In this document: positions 16,153 to 26,439 of the stretch, piece after piece
Numbering within the stretch: position 1 is the stretch's first letter
Layout: the number at the start of each line of letters is the position of its first letter
Assembly (NCBI GenBank): GCA_943328795.2
Contig: CALQBK020000022.1
Location: forward strand, 1-40,349
Reading direction: 5' to 3'
Length of the DNA: 40,349 nucleotides
From: Bifidobacterium breve
GTDB taxonomy: Bacteria; Myxococcota_A; UBA796; SXON01
Made by a program: the position numbers and the translations under genes
The notes under the pieces: generated by a model
What the model saw: only the letters and a program-made list of their open reading frames with translations
Databases searched by the model: none
What the model was told of the DNA's origin: nothing

Positions 16153-17475
16153 TTAACCCAGGCCGTGGCGCTCGCGGCCGGCGTCCGTGGCCGCCGCGAC
16201 GTCGCCGATCGCGGGCAACCCGAGGTCCCACTCGCCAGCGCAGAAGCGTCGGAGCTGCGCGTAGACGTCGGGGTGGACCTGGATCTCGTGGTGGCGCACC
16301 CCGCCGAAGCGCGCGGTCTGGACCGGGAAGCGGCCCGTCGCGGGGCCCTCGGCGCTGGGGACCTGGACGAGGAGGTCGCCGAACGCGCGGGCCAACGGGT
16401 GGTCCGGGTCGCGGGTGAGCGAGCCGGCGATGAACGCCCACGCGACGTGACGCGGGACGGGGATGTGCAGCGCGTCGCCGTTGTCGAGGGAGATGGGCTC
16501 GGTGACGCGGGCGTGGCCGAGGTCCTGGATGCCGCTGCTGCGCGCGCGGAGGATCGCCGCCGGGATGCGGGTGCCGGGGAGGTCGACGGCGCCGAGCGCG
16601 TCTGCCACCGCGACGCCGAGGCGCTCGAGCGGGGCGCCCTGGTGCGGGGTCCCGAGGCACGCGACGCGGGTGAGCTTGGCGAGCCAGCTGCCGCCCTCGG
16701 CCTGGGCGACGTGCACGGCGCTGCGGCACACGAGGCCGCCCATGCTGTGGCCCACCAGCACGAGCTCGTCGATGCCGCCGGGCCAGGTCGTGACGAGGCG
16801 GTCGAGGGCCGCCGCGAGGTCGCGGCCGTTGTCGGCGACGGGGCGGCCGGTGTTGTAGCGAACGAACACGGGGGTGAACCCGAGGTCGCGCTCGAGCAGC
16901 GTGCCGAAGTTGGCGGCGGGGTCGCCGAGGAACCGGCCGGACTCGAGGCACCAGGACCACTCGGTGGTGGCGAGCCCGTGCACCCACACGGCAACGCCGC
17001 GCGTGCCGGGCAGGTTGGCGATGCGCTCGGGGGTGAGCTCGTGGTCCCGGTGGCGCAGCGAGAGCCCGAGCCCGAGCCCGTTCTTGCGGCGGTGCAGGTG
17101 GTCGCCGACGACCCCGTTGACCGCGCCCACGAGCGCGTCCCCGACCCACCCCGCGGTGCCCATCGCGTCGGACCGCATCGACACCGGGCTGTCCGGCTCC
17201 GAAGCGCTCGGCGTGCCGAGCCCCGCGTCCAGCAGGACGTCGCTCGCGGCCTCCACGAGGCGGTTCACCCCCTTCACGGTGCCCAGGACGCCGTCCGTCG
17301 CCAGCTTCCGCACCGTGTTCGCCGCGCGCGCCTGGGGCCCGAGCCCGGTCAGCGACGCCACGCGCACGGTGGTCCGCCCGGTGGAGTCGTGGCCTTCACC
17401 GACGAGGTCCGTCGTCGCGCTCACCGCGTCGTGCACCAGGGCCTTGAGCCCTCGCCAAGCCGAGTAGGTCCGCAT
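16153..17475 (-). CDS. Alpha/beta hydrolase (lipase/PGAP1-like)
   Basis: ATG at 17475 (MRTYSAWRGLKALVHD); nucleophile elbow LVLVGHSMGGLVCRSA; LGTPHQGAPLE. Confidence 0.85.
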   Translation of the reverse strand: MRTYSAWRGLKALVHDAVSATTDLVGEGHDSTGRTTVRVASLTGLGPQARAANTVRKLATDGVLGTVKGVNRLVEAASDVLLDAGLGTPSASEPDSPVSMRSDAMGTAGWVGDALVGAVNGVVGDHLHRRKNGLGLGLSLRHRDHELTPERIANLPGTRGVAVWVHGLATTEWSWCLESGRFLGDPAANFGTLLERDLGFTPVFVRYNTGRPVADNGRDLAAALDRLVTTWPGGIDELVLVGHSMGGLVCRSAVHVAQAEGGSWLAKLTRVACLGTPHQGAPLERLGVAVADALGAVDLPGTRIPAAILRARSSGIQDLGHARVTEPISLDNGDALHIPVPRHVAWAFIAGSLTRDPDHPLARAFGDLLVQVPSAEGPATGRFPVQTARFGGVRHHEIQVHPDVYAQLRRFCAGEWDLGLPAIGDVAAATDAGRERHGLG

Positions 17476-17489
17476 TGATCCTCCGAAGT

Positions 17490-18743
17490 TCAATCCGAGC
17501 GCAAGGCTTCGACAGGGTCGAGCTGGGACGCGCGCCAGGCCGGGTAGATCCCGAACGTCAGCCCGATGACCGACGAGAACAGGAGCCCGAGCCCGACGGA
17601 CCAGCCCTCCACCTGGAACGGCCACGGCGCCACCCACTTGGTGAGCGCCCAGGAGCTGATCGCCAGCAGCACGAGCGCGCCGAGCAGGCCGATCGCCGCG
17701 CCGACGAGGGTGATCATCACCGTCTCCGAGATGAACTGCTGCAGGATGTCGCCCCGCGTGGCGCCGACAGCGCGGCGCAGGCCGATCTCGCGCGTGCGCT
17801 CGACGACCGTCACCAGCATGATGTTCATGATGTTGATCCCGCCGACGATCATCGAGAACACCGTCGTCAAGTACAGCAGCGCCTGGATCGTGTTCATGAT
17901 CAGGGCCTCGGTGCCCGAGTCGTCGCTGACCCCCTCGAACCGGTAGCTCTTCACGCTGCGGTCGCGCATCAGGATCGCGTCGAGCACCCCGCGCGTCGCC
18001 AGCACGTAGTCCTTCAACAGCCCGTTGAGCTGCACCGGCGGGGCGACCTTGACGACGATGTTCGTCGGCCGCCGGGACGGGTCGAAGTTGAGCTGGTACG
18101 TCCGCTCTGGGAACAAGAGCCGCTGGTTCCAGCTCCACGGCCCGCCCGGCCCCATGTCCGCCTTCTCTGCGAGGACCCCGACGACCACGTACGGGCGCCC
18201 CTCGACCCGGACGACGTCCCCGGGCGCGGCCGTGCCGTCGAGCGCCTTCGCGCCGACCACGATCACCCGCCGGGCGTCGGCGAAGTCGCTCTCCGAGAAC
18301 GCCCGGCCCTTCGCGATGCCGAGGTTGTAGACGGCGAGCGTCTCGGCGCCGATGCCGATGGTGAACGGCGTGTAGTCCTTCTCCTTCCAGCGGGCCTTGC
18401 GGTCCTGCATCCCGTACGTCGCCGTCACGCTCGACCCCTCCGGCAGCATCGTCGAGCGCGCGATCGCCTCCTGGTCGGTGTGCCGCAAGCGCTCGGCGTC
18501 CGGGTGGTTCTGCAGCGAGTCCCAGTCGTTCTGCACCGTGATCACGTCGTCGCCGGTGGCCTCGGCGCTCGACGCTTGGAGCGTCGCTTGGCCGACCTCG
18601 AGCAAGCTCGCCATCACCACGAGGCTGCCGACGCCGACGACGATGCCCGAGACGGTGAGCATGAAGCGCACCTTCTGCGTGCGAAACAGGTCGAGCGTCG
18701 CAGAGAGCGACGTGGCGACTGAGGCGAACAGGGTGCTCACCAT
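17490..18743 (-). CDS. MacB-like FtsX-family ABC permease
   Basis: ATG at 18743 (MVSTLFASVATSLSATLDLFRTQKVRFMLTVSGIVVGVGSLV); VGGINIMNIMLVTVVERTREIGLRRAVGATRGDILQQF; PAWRASQLDPVEALRSD. Confidence 0.9.
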   Translation of the reverse strand: MVSTLFASVATSLSATLDLFRTQKVRFMLTVSGIVVGVGSLVVMASLLEVGQATLQASSAEATGDDVITVQNDWDSLQNHPDAERLRHTDQEAIARSTMLPEGSSVTATYGMQDRKARWKEKDYTPFTIGIGAETLAVYNLGIAKGRAFSESDFADARRVIVVGAKALDGTAAPGDVVRVEGRPYVVVGVLAEKADMGPGGPWSWNQRLLFPERTYQLNFDPSRRPTNIVVKVAPPVQLNGLLKDYVLATRGVLDAILMRDRSVKSYRFEGVSDDSGTEALIMNTIQALLYLTTVFSMIVGGINIMNIMLVTVVERTREIGLRRAVGATRGDILQQFISETVMITLVGAAIGLLGALVLLAISSWALTKWVAPWPFQVEGWSVGLGLLFSSVIGLTFGIYPAWRASQLDPVEALRSD

Positions 18744-19978
18744 CAGCGCCTCAGGCACTCCACGACGTCGAGCCGGGCGGCGCGCCAGGCGGGCACGGCG
18801 CCGAACAAGAGCCCGATGCCGCTCGTGACCCCGAGCGAGAGGCCGACGCCCATGACGCTGTACATGCCTTGCCAGCTCGGCAGCGAGCTGCGGATCAGCG
18901 TGTTGGTGCCGAGCGTGACGAGGAGCCCGAGGACCACGCCCGCGATGCCCCCCGTCAGGGACAACGTCGACGCCTCGATCAGGAACTGCCAGAGGATGTC
19001 GGTGCGCGAGGCGCCGAGCGCCTTTCGGATCCCGATCTCCCGCACGCGCTCCGTCACCGAGACGAGCATGATGTTCATCACGCCGATGCCGCCGGCGAAC
19101 AGCGAGATGCTCGCGATCAACGCCACGATCATGTCCAGCACGTTGAAGAACGTGTAGAACTGCTTCAAGAACCCGGAGAAGTCCAGCGACTGGAAGTCCT
19201 CCACCCCGCGGTGGTTGTTCAACAGCGCGGCGTTGGCCATCGCGACGGTCGTGGCGTTGTACTTGGCGTCCTCGGTCAGCCCGACGAAGAACCGCGCTTG
19301 CTCGGGCCGCCCGTCCCGCTTCTCGGCCGTGAGGAGCGGCACGAACACGCTCGTCTCCCACGAGAACCCAAAGTGGATCCCCATCATCTCGCGCACCTCC
19401 AGGACCCCGGCGACGATGTAGGGCTTCTTGCCGACGAAGATCGTCTGGCCGACGGCCTCGTCGAGGCTCTTGCCGGGGAACAGGGTCGTCGCGAGCGGCG
19501 CGGTGATCACCGCGACGCGGTGCCGCTGCACCCCGTCCTCCTCGGTCAGCGGCCGCCCCTGGGCCACCTTCCAGTTCAGGATCTCGAGCACACCGACGCC
19601 GACGCCGACGATGTCCGCAGTCGAACGGTTGTCCGCGGTCGCCCACACGGCCTCGGAGCCGTAGGTCGCCTCGCTCGCGACGTCCTTCAAGTAGGGCACC
19701 TCCTTCAACGACGCGAGGTCGATGTCCGTGAACCCGCGGTCGTACACCGCGCGGTCGCGCGCCGACGCCGTCTCCCCCTCGGAAGGGATCCACAGCACCA
19801 TCTGCATCCCGCCGATCTGCTCGATCTCGGCGGAGAGCGTCTTCTGGCCGGACTGGGCGAGCGACAACATCACGACGATGGAGAACGCGCCGATGGTCAC
19901 CGAGAGCATCGTCAAGATCGTCCGGAACGCGTTGCCACGCAGGGTGCGGAGCGCGAGGAGGGCGGTCTCGAGGATCAC
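18743..19978 (-). CDS. MacB-like FtsX-family ABC permease (second, tandem)
   Basis: GGIGVMNIMLVSVTERVREIGIRKALGASRTDILWQFLIEA; PAWRAARLDVVECLRR. Confidence 0.9.
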   Translation of the reverse strand: MILETALLALRTLRGNAFRTILTMLSVTIGAFSIVVMLSLAQSGQKTLSAEIEQIGGMQMVLWIPSEGETASARDRAVYDRGFTDIDLASLKEVPYLKDVASEATYGSEAVWATADNRSTADIVGVGVGVLEILNWKVAQGRPLTEEDGVQRHRVAVITAPLATTLFPGKSLDEAVGQTIFVGKKPYIVAGVLEVREMMGIHFGFSWETSVFVPLLTAEKRDGRPEQARFFVGLTEDAKYNATTVAMANAALLNNHRGVEDFQSLDFSGFLKQFYTFFNVLDMIVALIASISLFAGGIGVMNIMLVSVTERVREIGIRKALGASRTDILWQFLIEASTLSLTGGIAGVVLGLLVTLGTNTLIRSSLPSWQGMYSVMGVGLSLGVTSGIGLLFGAVPAWRAARLDVVECLRR

Positions 19979-20000
19979 GTGCGGTTGGCCTCTGCGCGCA

Positions 20001-21122
20001 TCAGTCGATCTTCGCGCTCATGTCCTTGATGTCGGCCTGGGCGTAGAACTCGTCGCCCTCCTTGGCCCCCGTCAACACCTCGACCTCGCGGTCGCTGCGG
20101 TGCCCGATCGTGATCTCGGTCTTCTCCTTCACCTTGCCCTCTTTGCCGTCCGCCGCCGGGTGCACCAAGTACACGTAGGACTTCCCCTCCTCCTCGAACA
20201 CCATCTCCGCGGGCAGCTTCACGACCTGGGGCCAGGTGCCGATCTGGATCCGGACCTCGGCGGTCATGCCCGGCTTGATCTCGACCTTCGCCGTGGACGG
20301 GTCGACCTCCACCTTCACGGTGAAGACGTCGATGCCGCGGGTGAGGTCCGTGTGGCCGGCGGCCGCGATCTGCGTGACCTTCCCCGGCACCTCTTCGCCC
20401 GGGTACGCGTCGAGCAGGATCCGCGCGGGCTGGTCGAGGTGGACCTTCGCCACGTCGACCTGGTTCAGGTCGATCTCGAGCAGGAGCTTGTCCATCTGCG
20501 CGATGGTGAGCTGCGCCTCGCCGTTCACCGTCGCCGTGACGCCCGCGGTGACGACCTCGCCCGGCTCCACGTTGCGCACGATCACGACGCCGTCGATCGG
20601 TGCCGTGATCTTCGTGTAGTTGAGCTGGTCCTGCGCCGACTGCAGCTGCACCTTCTGCCCGTCGATGTTCACCTTCGCGAGCTCGACCTGGCGGCGCGCG
20701 ACGTCGTACTCGGCGGCGGAGATGCCACGGGTCGCGAGGGCCTGCTCCTTGCGCTGGCGGTCCACCTCCGCGTTCTCGGCCTCGAGCTGCGCCTGCTTGA
20801 GCGCCACGCGGGCGAGCGCGACGTTCCGGCCGTACTCGGTGTCCAGGATCTCGTAGAGCAAGTCGCCCTTCTTGACGACTTGGCCCTCCTGCACCTGCAC
20901 GGCGAGCACCTCGCCGGACACCTTCGACTTGATGTCGACGTCGAACCGGGGCGTGATCTTGCCGGCCTCGCTCACCTCGTCCACGAGGTCGCCCTTCGTG
21001 ACCGGGCGGACGAGGTTGTCGTCGAGCTTCTCGTCGCCGCCGCCGGTGAGCCCGGAGCACGCGAGGAGGGGGCGGGCGAACGCGAGCGCGATTGCGGCGC
21101 GCTCGAGCCGGGAGAGGGTCAT
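20001..21122 (-). CDS. HlyD/MacA-like periplasmic adaptor (possible lipoprotein)
   Basis: ATG at 21122; lipobox-like PLLACSG; ITPRFDVDIKSKVSGEVLAVQVQEGQVVKKGDLLYEI...LNYTKITAPIDGVV...GMTAEVRI. Confidence 0.88.
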   Translation of the reverse strand: MTLSRLERAAIALAFARPLLACSGLTGGGDEKLDDNLVRPVTKGDLVDEVSEAGKITPRFDVDIKSKVSGEVLAVQVQEGQVVKKGDLLYEILDTEYGRNVALARVALKQAQLEAENAEVDRQRKEQALATRGISAAEYDVARRQVELAKVNIDGQKVQLQSAQDQLNYTKITAPIDGVVIVRNVEPGEVVTAGVTATVNGEAQLTIAQMDKLLLEIDLNQVDVAKVHLDQPARILLDAYPGEEVPGKVTQIAAAGHTDLTRGIDVFTVKVEVDPSTAKVEIKPGMTAEVRIQIGTWPQVVKLPAEMVFEEEGKSYVYLVHPAADGKEGKVKEKTEITIGHRSDREVEVLTGAKEGDEFYAQADIKDMSAKID

Positions 21123-22417
21123 GGGGTCCCCGAGGGTGTGAGGGCTTCGCCGGAGAGCCAGCGCAGGTCGTACTCTGCGGTCGCGAGCTGCACGCGCAGG
21201 CTCGCGCCCTGGGTGCGCGCTTGACGGAAGCTCGCCTGGGCGTTGAAGAGGTCCAAGATCGTGGCAGAGCCTTGGCCGTAGAGCCCCTGCACGATCTGCA
21301 GGTTGTCCCGTGCTAGCGCCACTTGTGCGTCGACGAGCGGCGCGCGCTCCCGCAGCTGCCGCACGTTCGACGCCGCGCGTCGGAGCTCGGCGGCGAGGCT
21401 GTCGCGCGTGCTCTCGGTGCTCGCGTCCACCTGCTGGGCTTGCAGCTTGGCGACGGCGACGGCGTCCCGCGTCTGGAACAGGTCGAAGATGTCCCACGAC
21501 AACGAGAGGCCGACGCTCGCGTCGAGCGAGGGCCCGAGGTCGTCGGGGTCGAACGTCGTGGAGCCGGTCACCCCCGACGCGCTCCCGGAGCCGCCGGCGG
21601 TGGCCGTGACCGACAGGGTCGGCAGCGCCCCCGCGCGCGCGCTGGTCACGGCGTCGGCGGCTTGTCGCGCCTCCTGCGCCTTCCGGGCGAGCTCGGGGCG
21701 GTCGGGCACGGTGTCGGGGATGGAGACCGCGGCGTCGCTCGGGGCCGGCGGCGGGTCGGCCAAGACCAGCGCGTCGTCGCCGTAGTGCAACAGGCGGAGC
21801 AGCTCCTGCTGCGCGTCGTAGAGCGCGGCCTTCTCCTCGACGAGCGTCTCCTGCTGGGCGTACAGGTCGACCTTCGAGCGGTTGACGTCGATGCCGGCAG
21901 CGAGCCCGGCGTCCGCCTTCGCGACGATGATGTCGAGCGCCTGCTGGGTGAGGTCGAGCCCCTCCTGCGCGGCCTCGATCTGCAGCTCGTAGCCCTTGAT
22001 GTTCCAGTACGCGGTGTACGCCGAGCGCTGCAGTGAGCGCGCAGTGATCAGCCGGTCCAGCGACGCCATCTCGGCCCCGGCGTCGGCGGCGTCGACCGAG
22101 GCTCGGACGGCGCCGCCCGCGTAGAGCGGCACGGCGAGGTTCGCGTGCGTGTCCCAGCTCGCGTCGGTCCCCGCGTAGGCGTCTTGCTTCCAGGGCTTCG
22201 CGACCCCGGCGTCCCCGCCGCCTGTCGCGACCACCGTCGCGCTGAAACGGTCGAGCCGGGCGCGGCGCGCTTCAATCGCGGCGATGTCGCGCGCGAGGTC
22301 CGCGCTCTGCAGGTCGGGGTTGCGCTCGACGACGAGGCGCAGCGTGTCCGCTAGCGTGAGGGTGCGCGTCTCGCCCGCGAACGCGGTCCCGGCGAGCAGG
22401 AAGAGCAAGGCGATCAC
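21119..22417 (-). CDS. TolC-like outer membrane efflux protein
   Basis: GTG at 22417 ([44 protein letters not shown]); alternating coiled-coil pattern typical of OEP family. Confidence 0.87.
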   Translation of the reverse strand: MIALLFLLAGTAFAGETRTLTLADTLRLVVERNPDLQSADLARDIAAIEARRARLDRFSATVVATGGGDAGVAKPWKQDAYAGTDASWDTHANLAVPLYAGGAVRASVDAADAGAEMASLDRLITARSLQRSAYTAYWNIKGYELQIEAAQEGLDLTQQALDIIVAKADAGLAAGIDVNRSKVDLYAQQETLVEEKAALYDAQQELLRLLHYGDDALVLADPPPAPSDAAVSIPDTVPDRPELARKAQEARQAADAVTSARAGALPTLSVTATAGGSGSASGVTGSTTFDPDDLGPSLDASVGLSLSWDIFDLFQTRDAVAVAKLQAQQVDASTESTRDSLAAELRRAASNVRQLRERAPLVDAQVALARDNLQIVQGLYGQGSATILDLFNAQASFRQARTQGASLRVQLATAEYDLRWLSGEALTPSGTP

Positions 22418-23157
22418 GAGACCTCCGCGTGTTCGGCGGCCCGTCGACCCGCGAGGACCTCGGCGGGCGGCCCGTCGGCCACGATCTGCCCGTCGCGCAC
22501 CCACACCATGCGCTGCGCACGCGCCGCGACGGCGGCCTCGTGGGTGACCAGCGCGATAGTCAGCCCGGTCGCGTGCAGCGTGTCGAGCAGCGCGAGGATC
22601 TGCTTCGTGGTCTCGCTGTCGAGCGCGCCCGTCGGCTCGTCCGCGAGCAAGAGCCGCGGCCGGGTGACCAGCGCGCGGGCGATGGCGACGCGCTGCTGTT
22701 GCCCGCCCGAGAGCTGGGCCGGGCGGTGGGTCGTCCGCTCGGAGAGGCCGACCTGGGCCAGGGCCTCCAGCGCGCGCGCCCGGCGCTCCTTGGTCGGCAC
22801 CCGGCTGTACACCAACGGCACCTCCACGTTCTCCACCGCGTTGAGCCGCGGGAGCAGGTTGAAGCTCTGGAACACGAACCCGATCTTGCGGTTCCGCAGG
22901 CTCGAGAGCTTGGCGTCTGTCATCGCGGAGACCAGCTCCCCGTCGAGCCAGTACTCGCCGCGCGTCGGGCGGTCGAGCGCGCCGAGGATGTTCATCAGCG
23001 TCGACTTCCCCGACCCGGACGTGCCCATGATCGCGCAGGACTCGCCGTCGACGACCTGCAGCGACAGGTCGTTCAACGCGTAGAGCTCCTGTTCTCCAGA
23101 CGTGTAGATCTTGAACAGGTGCTCGGCGGAGATGAGCGGGCGGGCGGGCTCGGGCAT
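22414..23157 (-). CDS. MacB/LolD-type ABC transporter ATP-binding protein
   Basis: ATG at 23157; [38 protein letters not shown]. Confidence 0.92.
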   Translation of the reverse strand: MPEPARPLISAEHLFKIYTSGEQELYALNDLSLQVVDGESCAIMGTSGSGKSTLMNILGALDRPTRGEYWLDGELVSAMTDAKLSSLRNRKIGFVFQSFNLLPRLNAVENVEVPLVYSRVPTKERRARALEALAQVGLSERTTHRPAQLSGGQQQRVAIARALVTRPRLLLADEPTGALDSETTKQILALLDTLHATGLTIALVTHEAAVAARAQRMVWVRDGQIVADGPPAEVLAGRRAAEHAEVS

Positions 23158-23220
23158 GGCGACGCGTGCGTATCCCGGGCGCTTTCGCACACCGGGGTCT
23201 GCGGGTCCCGAGTTGTCTGG

Positions 23221-24422
23221 CTACTCCGTCGGCGCAAGCACCCGGCGCACCTCTTCAAAGCTCGTCTCGCCGGCGAGCGCGCGCGCGATGCCGGCCTGCC
23301 AAAGCCAGACGACGCCCATGTCGTCGCACGCTTGCTTGATGGCGGTCTCGCCGCCGCCGGCCCGGAGCACCGCGCGGACCGCCGCGTTGAGCTGCAGCAC
23401 CTCGTACACGGCCACGCGGCCGCGGTAGCCGGTCTCGCCGCACTGCCGACAGCCGACGGCCACTCGGTGGTGCGCGGTCGTCACTTGCTCGGGCGAGAGG
23501 TCGAACTCCACGACCAGGTCCCCGTCGAGCGTCGCCGGCTTCGCGCAGTGGGAGCACAGCCGGCGGAGCAGGCGCTGGGCCATCACCAGCTGCAGCGAGC
23601 TCGCGAGCAGGTACGTCTCAAGGCCCATGTCCACGAGCCGGGCGAACGTCTCGACGATGCCGTTCGTGTGCAGCGTTGACAAGACCATGTGGCCGGTCAG
23701 CGACGCCCGCATCGCGATCGACGAGACCTCGGCGTCGCGCATCTCCCCGACGAACACGACGTCCGGGTCCTGCCGGAGCACCGAGCGCAACGCGGCAGGG
23801 AACGTGAGCCCGGCCTTCTCCTGGATCTGCACGTGGTTCGCGCCGGGGATCGCGGACTCGACGGGGTCCTCGAGGGTGACGATGTTGATGTCGGGGTCGT
23901 TGATGTCGTTGATCGCGGTTCGAGCCCCTCCGTCGGGGCGCCCGGGCCGCCCGGCTGCAACGCCGCGCGGTCCAAGTTCGTGTCTGCGCCGATCTGGTCC
24001 ATGAGCATCGCCGAGGCGTAGCGGGTGCTGATGAACCGCCGAAACGTGGTCTCCGTGACCAGCCGCGGCTCGACCCGCGCGAGCCGCGTGCGCTGCAGCA
24101 GCTCGTCAATGACCGCGATGTTGCTCGGATCCGTCATGCCGACGACGAGCGTCTTGTTCTTCACCGACAGCGGGATCACCTCGTGGCGCCGGATGACGGA
24201 CTCGGGGACGAGGCGCAGCACCTCGGGCGCCGGGTTGATCGACTCTACGTCGCACGTCTCGAGCCCGAGCTGCTGGCCGAGGCTCGACTCCAGGTGCTTC
24301 TCGGTGATGAAGCCAAGGGTGATGAGGATCGACCCGAGGCGCCCGCCGTGCGTCTTCTGGTGCGCCAGCGCGTGGGTGAGCTGGTCGGCGGTGAGGAGCC
24401 CTGCCTCGATCATCAGGTCCAT
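23221..24422 (-). pseudogene. GspE/PilB/MshE-type secretion/pilus ATPase, internally deleted (no Walker A) and frameshifted
   Basis: N-terminal T2SSE_N-like MDLMIEAGLLTADQLTHALAHQKTHGGRLGSILITLGFITEKHLESSLGQQLGLETCDVESINPAPEVLRLVPESVIRRHEVIPLSVKNKTLVVGMTDPSN in one frame (24422 to about 23935), C-terminal AINDINDPDINIVTLEDPVESAIPGANHVQIQEKAGLTFPAALRSVLRQDPDVVFVGEMRDAE...CSHC...CRQCGETGYRGRVAVYEVL in another; the GPTGSGKT region is absent. Confidence 0.8.
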
Positions 24423-24559
24423 GTGCGCCCCTCCGCCTAGGACTGCCCGCGATGTCGACCGAACACCACGCCTCCGCCCCGCCCCAACGCCGCAAGCGCC
24501 GCCTCGGTACCAGGTGCGGCGGCGCCGATGCGGCCGCTCGGCACACCTCGGCCCGCCCG

Positions 24560-25549
24560 TCACGGCACCAGCTGGTGGCTCACGAGGAACTGGGTGACGC
24601 CCTGCGCGATCTTCGCGTTGCCGGCTGCGTTTGCGTGCCCGCGGTCCTGCGGGAAGTACAGCGTCTCGCGCGCCGTGTACTCCTCGAATTCGGGCTGCGG
24701 GTCGTAGACCGGCACGTCGAGGCTCGTGGCCGCGGCATGGAGGATGCGCCGGTGCGAGCCGGTGTAGCCCTCGCGCTCGAGCGGGTAGCCGAACAGCATG
24801 AACTTCGCGCCGACGGCGTCCGCGTTCGCCTTGAAGGCCCGGATGTTGTCCACGTACTCCTCGCGCGAGACGCGGTAGACGCCGCCGTCGCCGGGCTGGT
24901 CCTTCGCCTCGGTCTTGTAGGCCGCGACCAGGTCCTTGAGCACCGTGTAGAGGTGCAGCTGGTAGAGCAGGTGCTCCTTCAAGAAGTCCTGGTTCGCCTG
25001 CAGCAGCGCTTGCGAGCTGTCGGAGTACCCGACCGAGCGGCTGTCTTGGACGATGTAGCCAAAAATCACCAGGTCCGGCTTGTAGGCCGCGAGCGTCTTG
25101 TTCCAGAGCCACAGCCCCTGGAAGCTCGAATAGCCCGGCTGGCCCCCGTTGATGACCTCGACCTTGTGCCCGTCTGCCGCCAGCATCTGCTCGAGCTGGT
25201 ACGGATAGGACTCCTCGTCGTTGACGCCCCAGCCAAAGGTGGTCGAGCAACCGAGCGTCATCACCCGGAACGCCCCCACGGGCTTCTCCTGCGGGTGGAG
25301 CGGTGCGCGCAGCCCGTTCGCGTCCGTCGAGACCCGGAACGTGCCGCCGGTCTCCTTGTGGCTCAGCCCCTCCAGGTGCTGGTTCGCAGGCTGCACCCAG
25401 TAGATCTGGGAGTGGGTGAACTCTTTCGAGGTGTCCTTCTTCGGGAGCCCAGCCATCCGCAGCGCCACCTCGCTACCGCCGGCAAACAGCAAGAGCGTGA
25501 AGCCGACGAAGGCGAGCCTCCGGACGACGGAGCGGCCGCCCTGGGCCAT
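24560..25549 (-). CDS. SGNH/GDSL-like hydrolase, membrane-anchored or secreted
   Basis: N-terminal TM; GCSTTFGWGVNDEESYPYQLEQ nucleophile block; C-terminal PQDRGHANAAGNAKIA (DxxH-like). Confidence 0.75.
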   Translation of the reverse strand: MAQGGRSVVRRLAFVGFTLLLFAGGSEVALRMAGLPKKDTSKEFTHSQIYWVQPANQHLEGLSHKETGGTFRVSTDANGLRAPLHPQEKPVGAFRVMTLGCSTTFGWGVNDEESYPYQLEQMLAADGHKVEVINGGQPGYSSFQGLWLWNKTLAAYKPDLVIFGYIVQDSRSVGYSDSSQALLQANQDFLKEHLLYQLHLYTVLKDLVAAYKTEAKDQPGDGGVYRVSREEYVDNIRAFKANADAVGAKFMLFGYPLEREGYTGSHRRILHAAATSLDVPVYDPQPEFEEYTARETLYFPQDRGHANAAGNAKIAQGVTQFLVSHQLVP

Positions 25550-26386
25550 CTACTGCAAGCCGCCGGCGGGCTCGATGGTCACGGCCGCGTGGTCGTCGAT
25601 GCGGCCGTTCGAGTACCACTTGTTGTCGTACCAGGTGGTGTCGTTGATGGTGTACATCAGCACGCCCGGCTCGGGGGCCTGGAACGTGAGCTCCGCCCCG
25701 ATCGGGAACAGGAGCTCCACGCCGGACTCGCCGGTGAACTTGCCGACCAGCTTGCCGACCGTGCAGCCCTCGATGTTGCACGGCCAGTCGTTACCGATGG
25801 CCGCCTCCTTCGAGCCCTCGATGGTCATCCACTCGCCCTTGTCGCTCACCCGGTACCGGTCGCTGGTGGTGCCGAAGACGTGGGCGACGTCGCCCTTGCA
25901 CATGGAGACCGGCCGCTGCCAGCCGGTGCCGATGTCCAGGTAGTCGAACGTGGTGTACGCGAGGGGCTTGTTGCACTCCCCTACGTTCAGGGCGCCGTTC
26001 AGGCTGCCCATCCAGCTCGCCCAGGCGCCGGTGTCGCCCGACACCATCGCGGCCTTGCAGAGCTCGAGGTTCTTGGTCGCCACCGCCTCGATCTTCACGG
26101 GGAGGCCGAGGAGCGTGGTCTCCACGTCGTCCACGACGTTGGAGTCGAAGTTCACCCCGTCGTCCCGCCCGCCGGTCCACTGGGTCTTCATCGCCGCGAG
26201 GGCGTCGGCGCGGCCGGCGCGACGGTCCCCTTCGCCCAGGGCCGCCCAGTCCTTCGGGTAGTAGCAATCGCCCTTCCAACCTTCCTCGTGGTGCCAGCCG
26301 ACGATCGCGGCCGGGGGCGCCTTCGGCGCCTTCTTGGCGTGGGCGAGACCCGAGGTGAGAGTGGCGACGACGAGGGCGCTGAGCAT
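25550..26386 (-). CDS. Secreted protein with possible LecA/PA-IL-like C-terminal domain
   Basis: ATG at 26386 with upstream GGAG; signal peptide MLSALVVATLTSGLAHA; C-terminal CTVGKLVGKFTGESGVELLFPIGAELTFQAPEPGVLMYTINDTTWYDNKWYSNGRIDDHAAVTIEP. Confidence 0.6.
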   Translation of the reverse strand: MLSALVVATLTSGLAHAKKAPKAPPAAIVGWHHEEGWKGDCYYPKDWAALGEGDRRAGRADALAAMKTQWTGGRDDGVNFDSNVVDDVETTLLGLPVKIEAVATKNLELCKAAMVSGDTGAWASWMGSLNGALNVGECNKPLAYTTFDYLDIGTGWQRPVSMCKGDVAHVFGTTSDRYRVSDKGEWMTIEGSKEAAIGNDWPCNIEGCTVGKLVGKFTGESGVELLFPIGAELTFQAPEPGVLMYTINDTTWYDNKWYSNGRIDDHAAVTIEPAGGLQ

Positions 26387-26439
26387 GTTGGACTCCAAAA
26401 TCCGTGCGATAGTAACCGCGGGGGTCGGGTTTTATTCGG

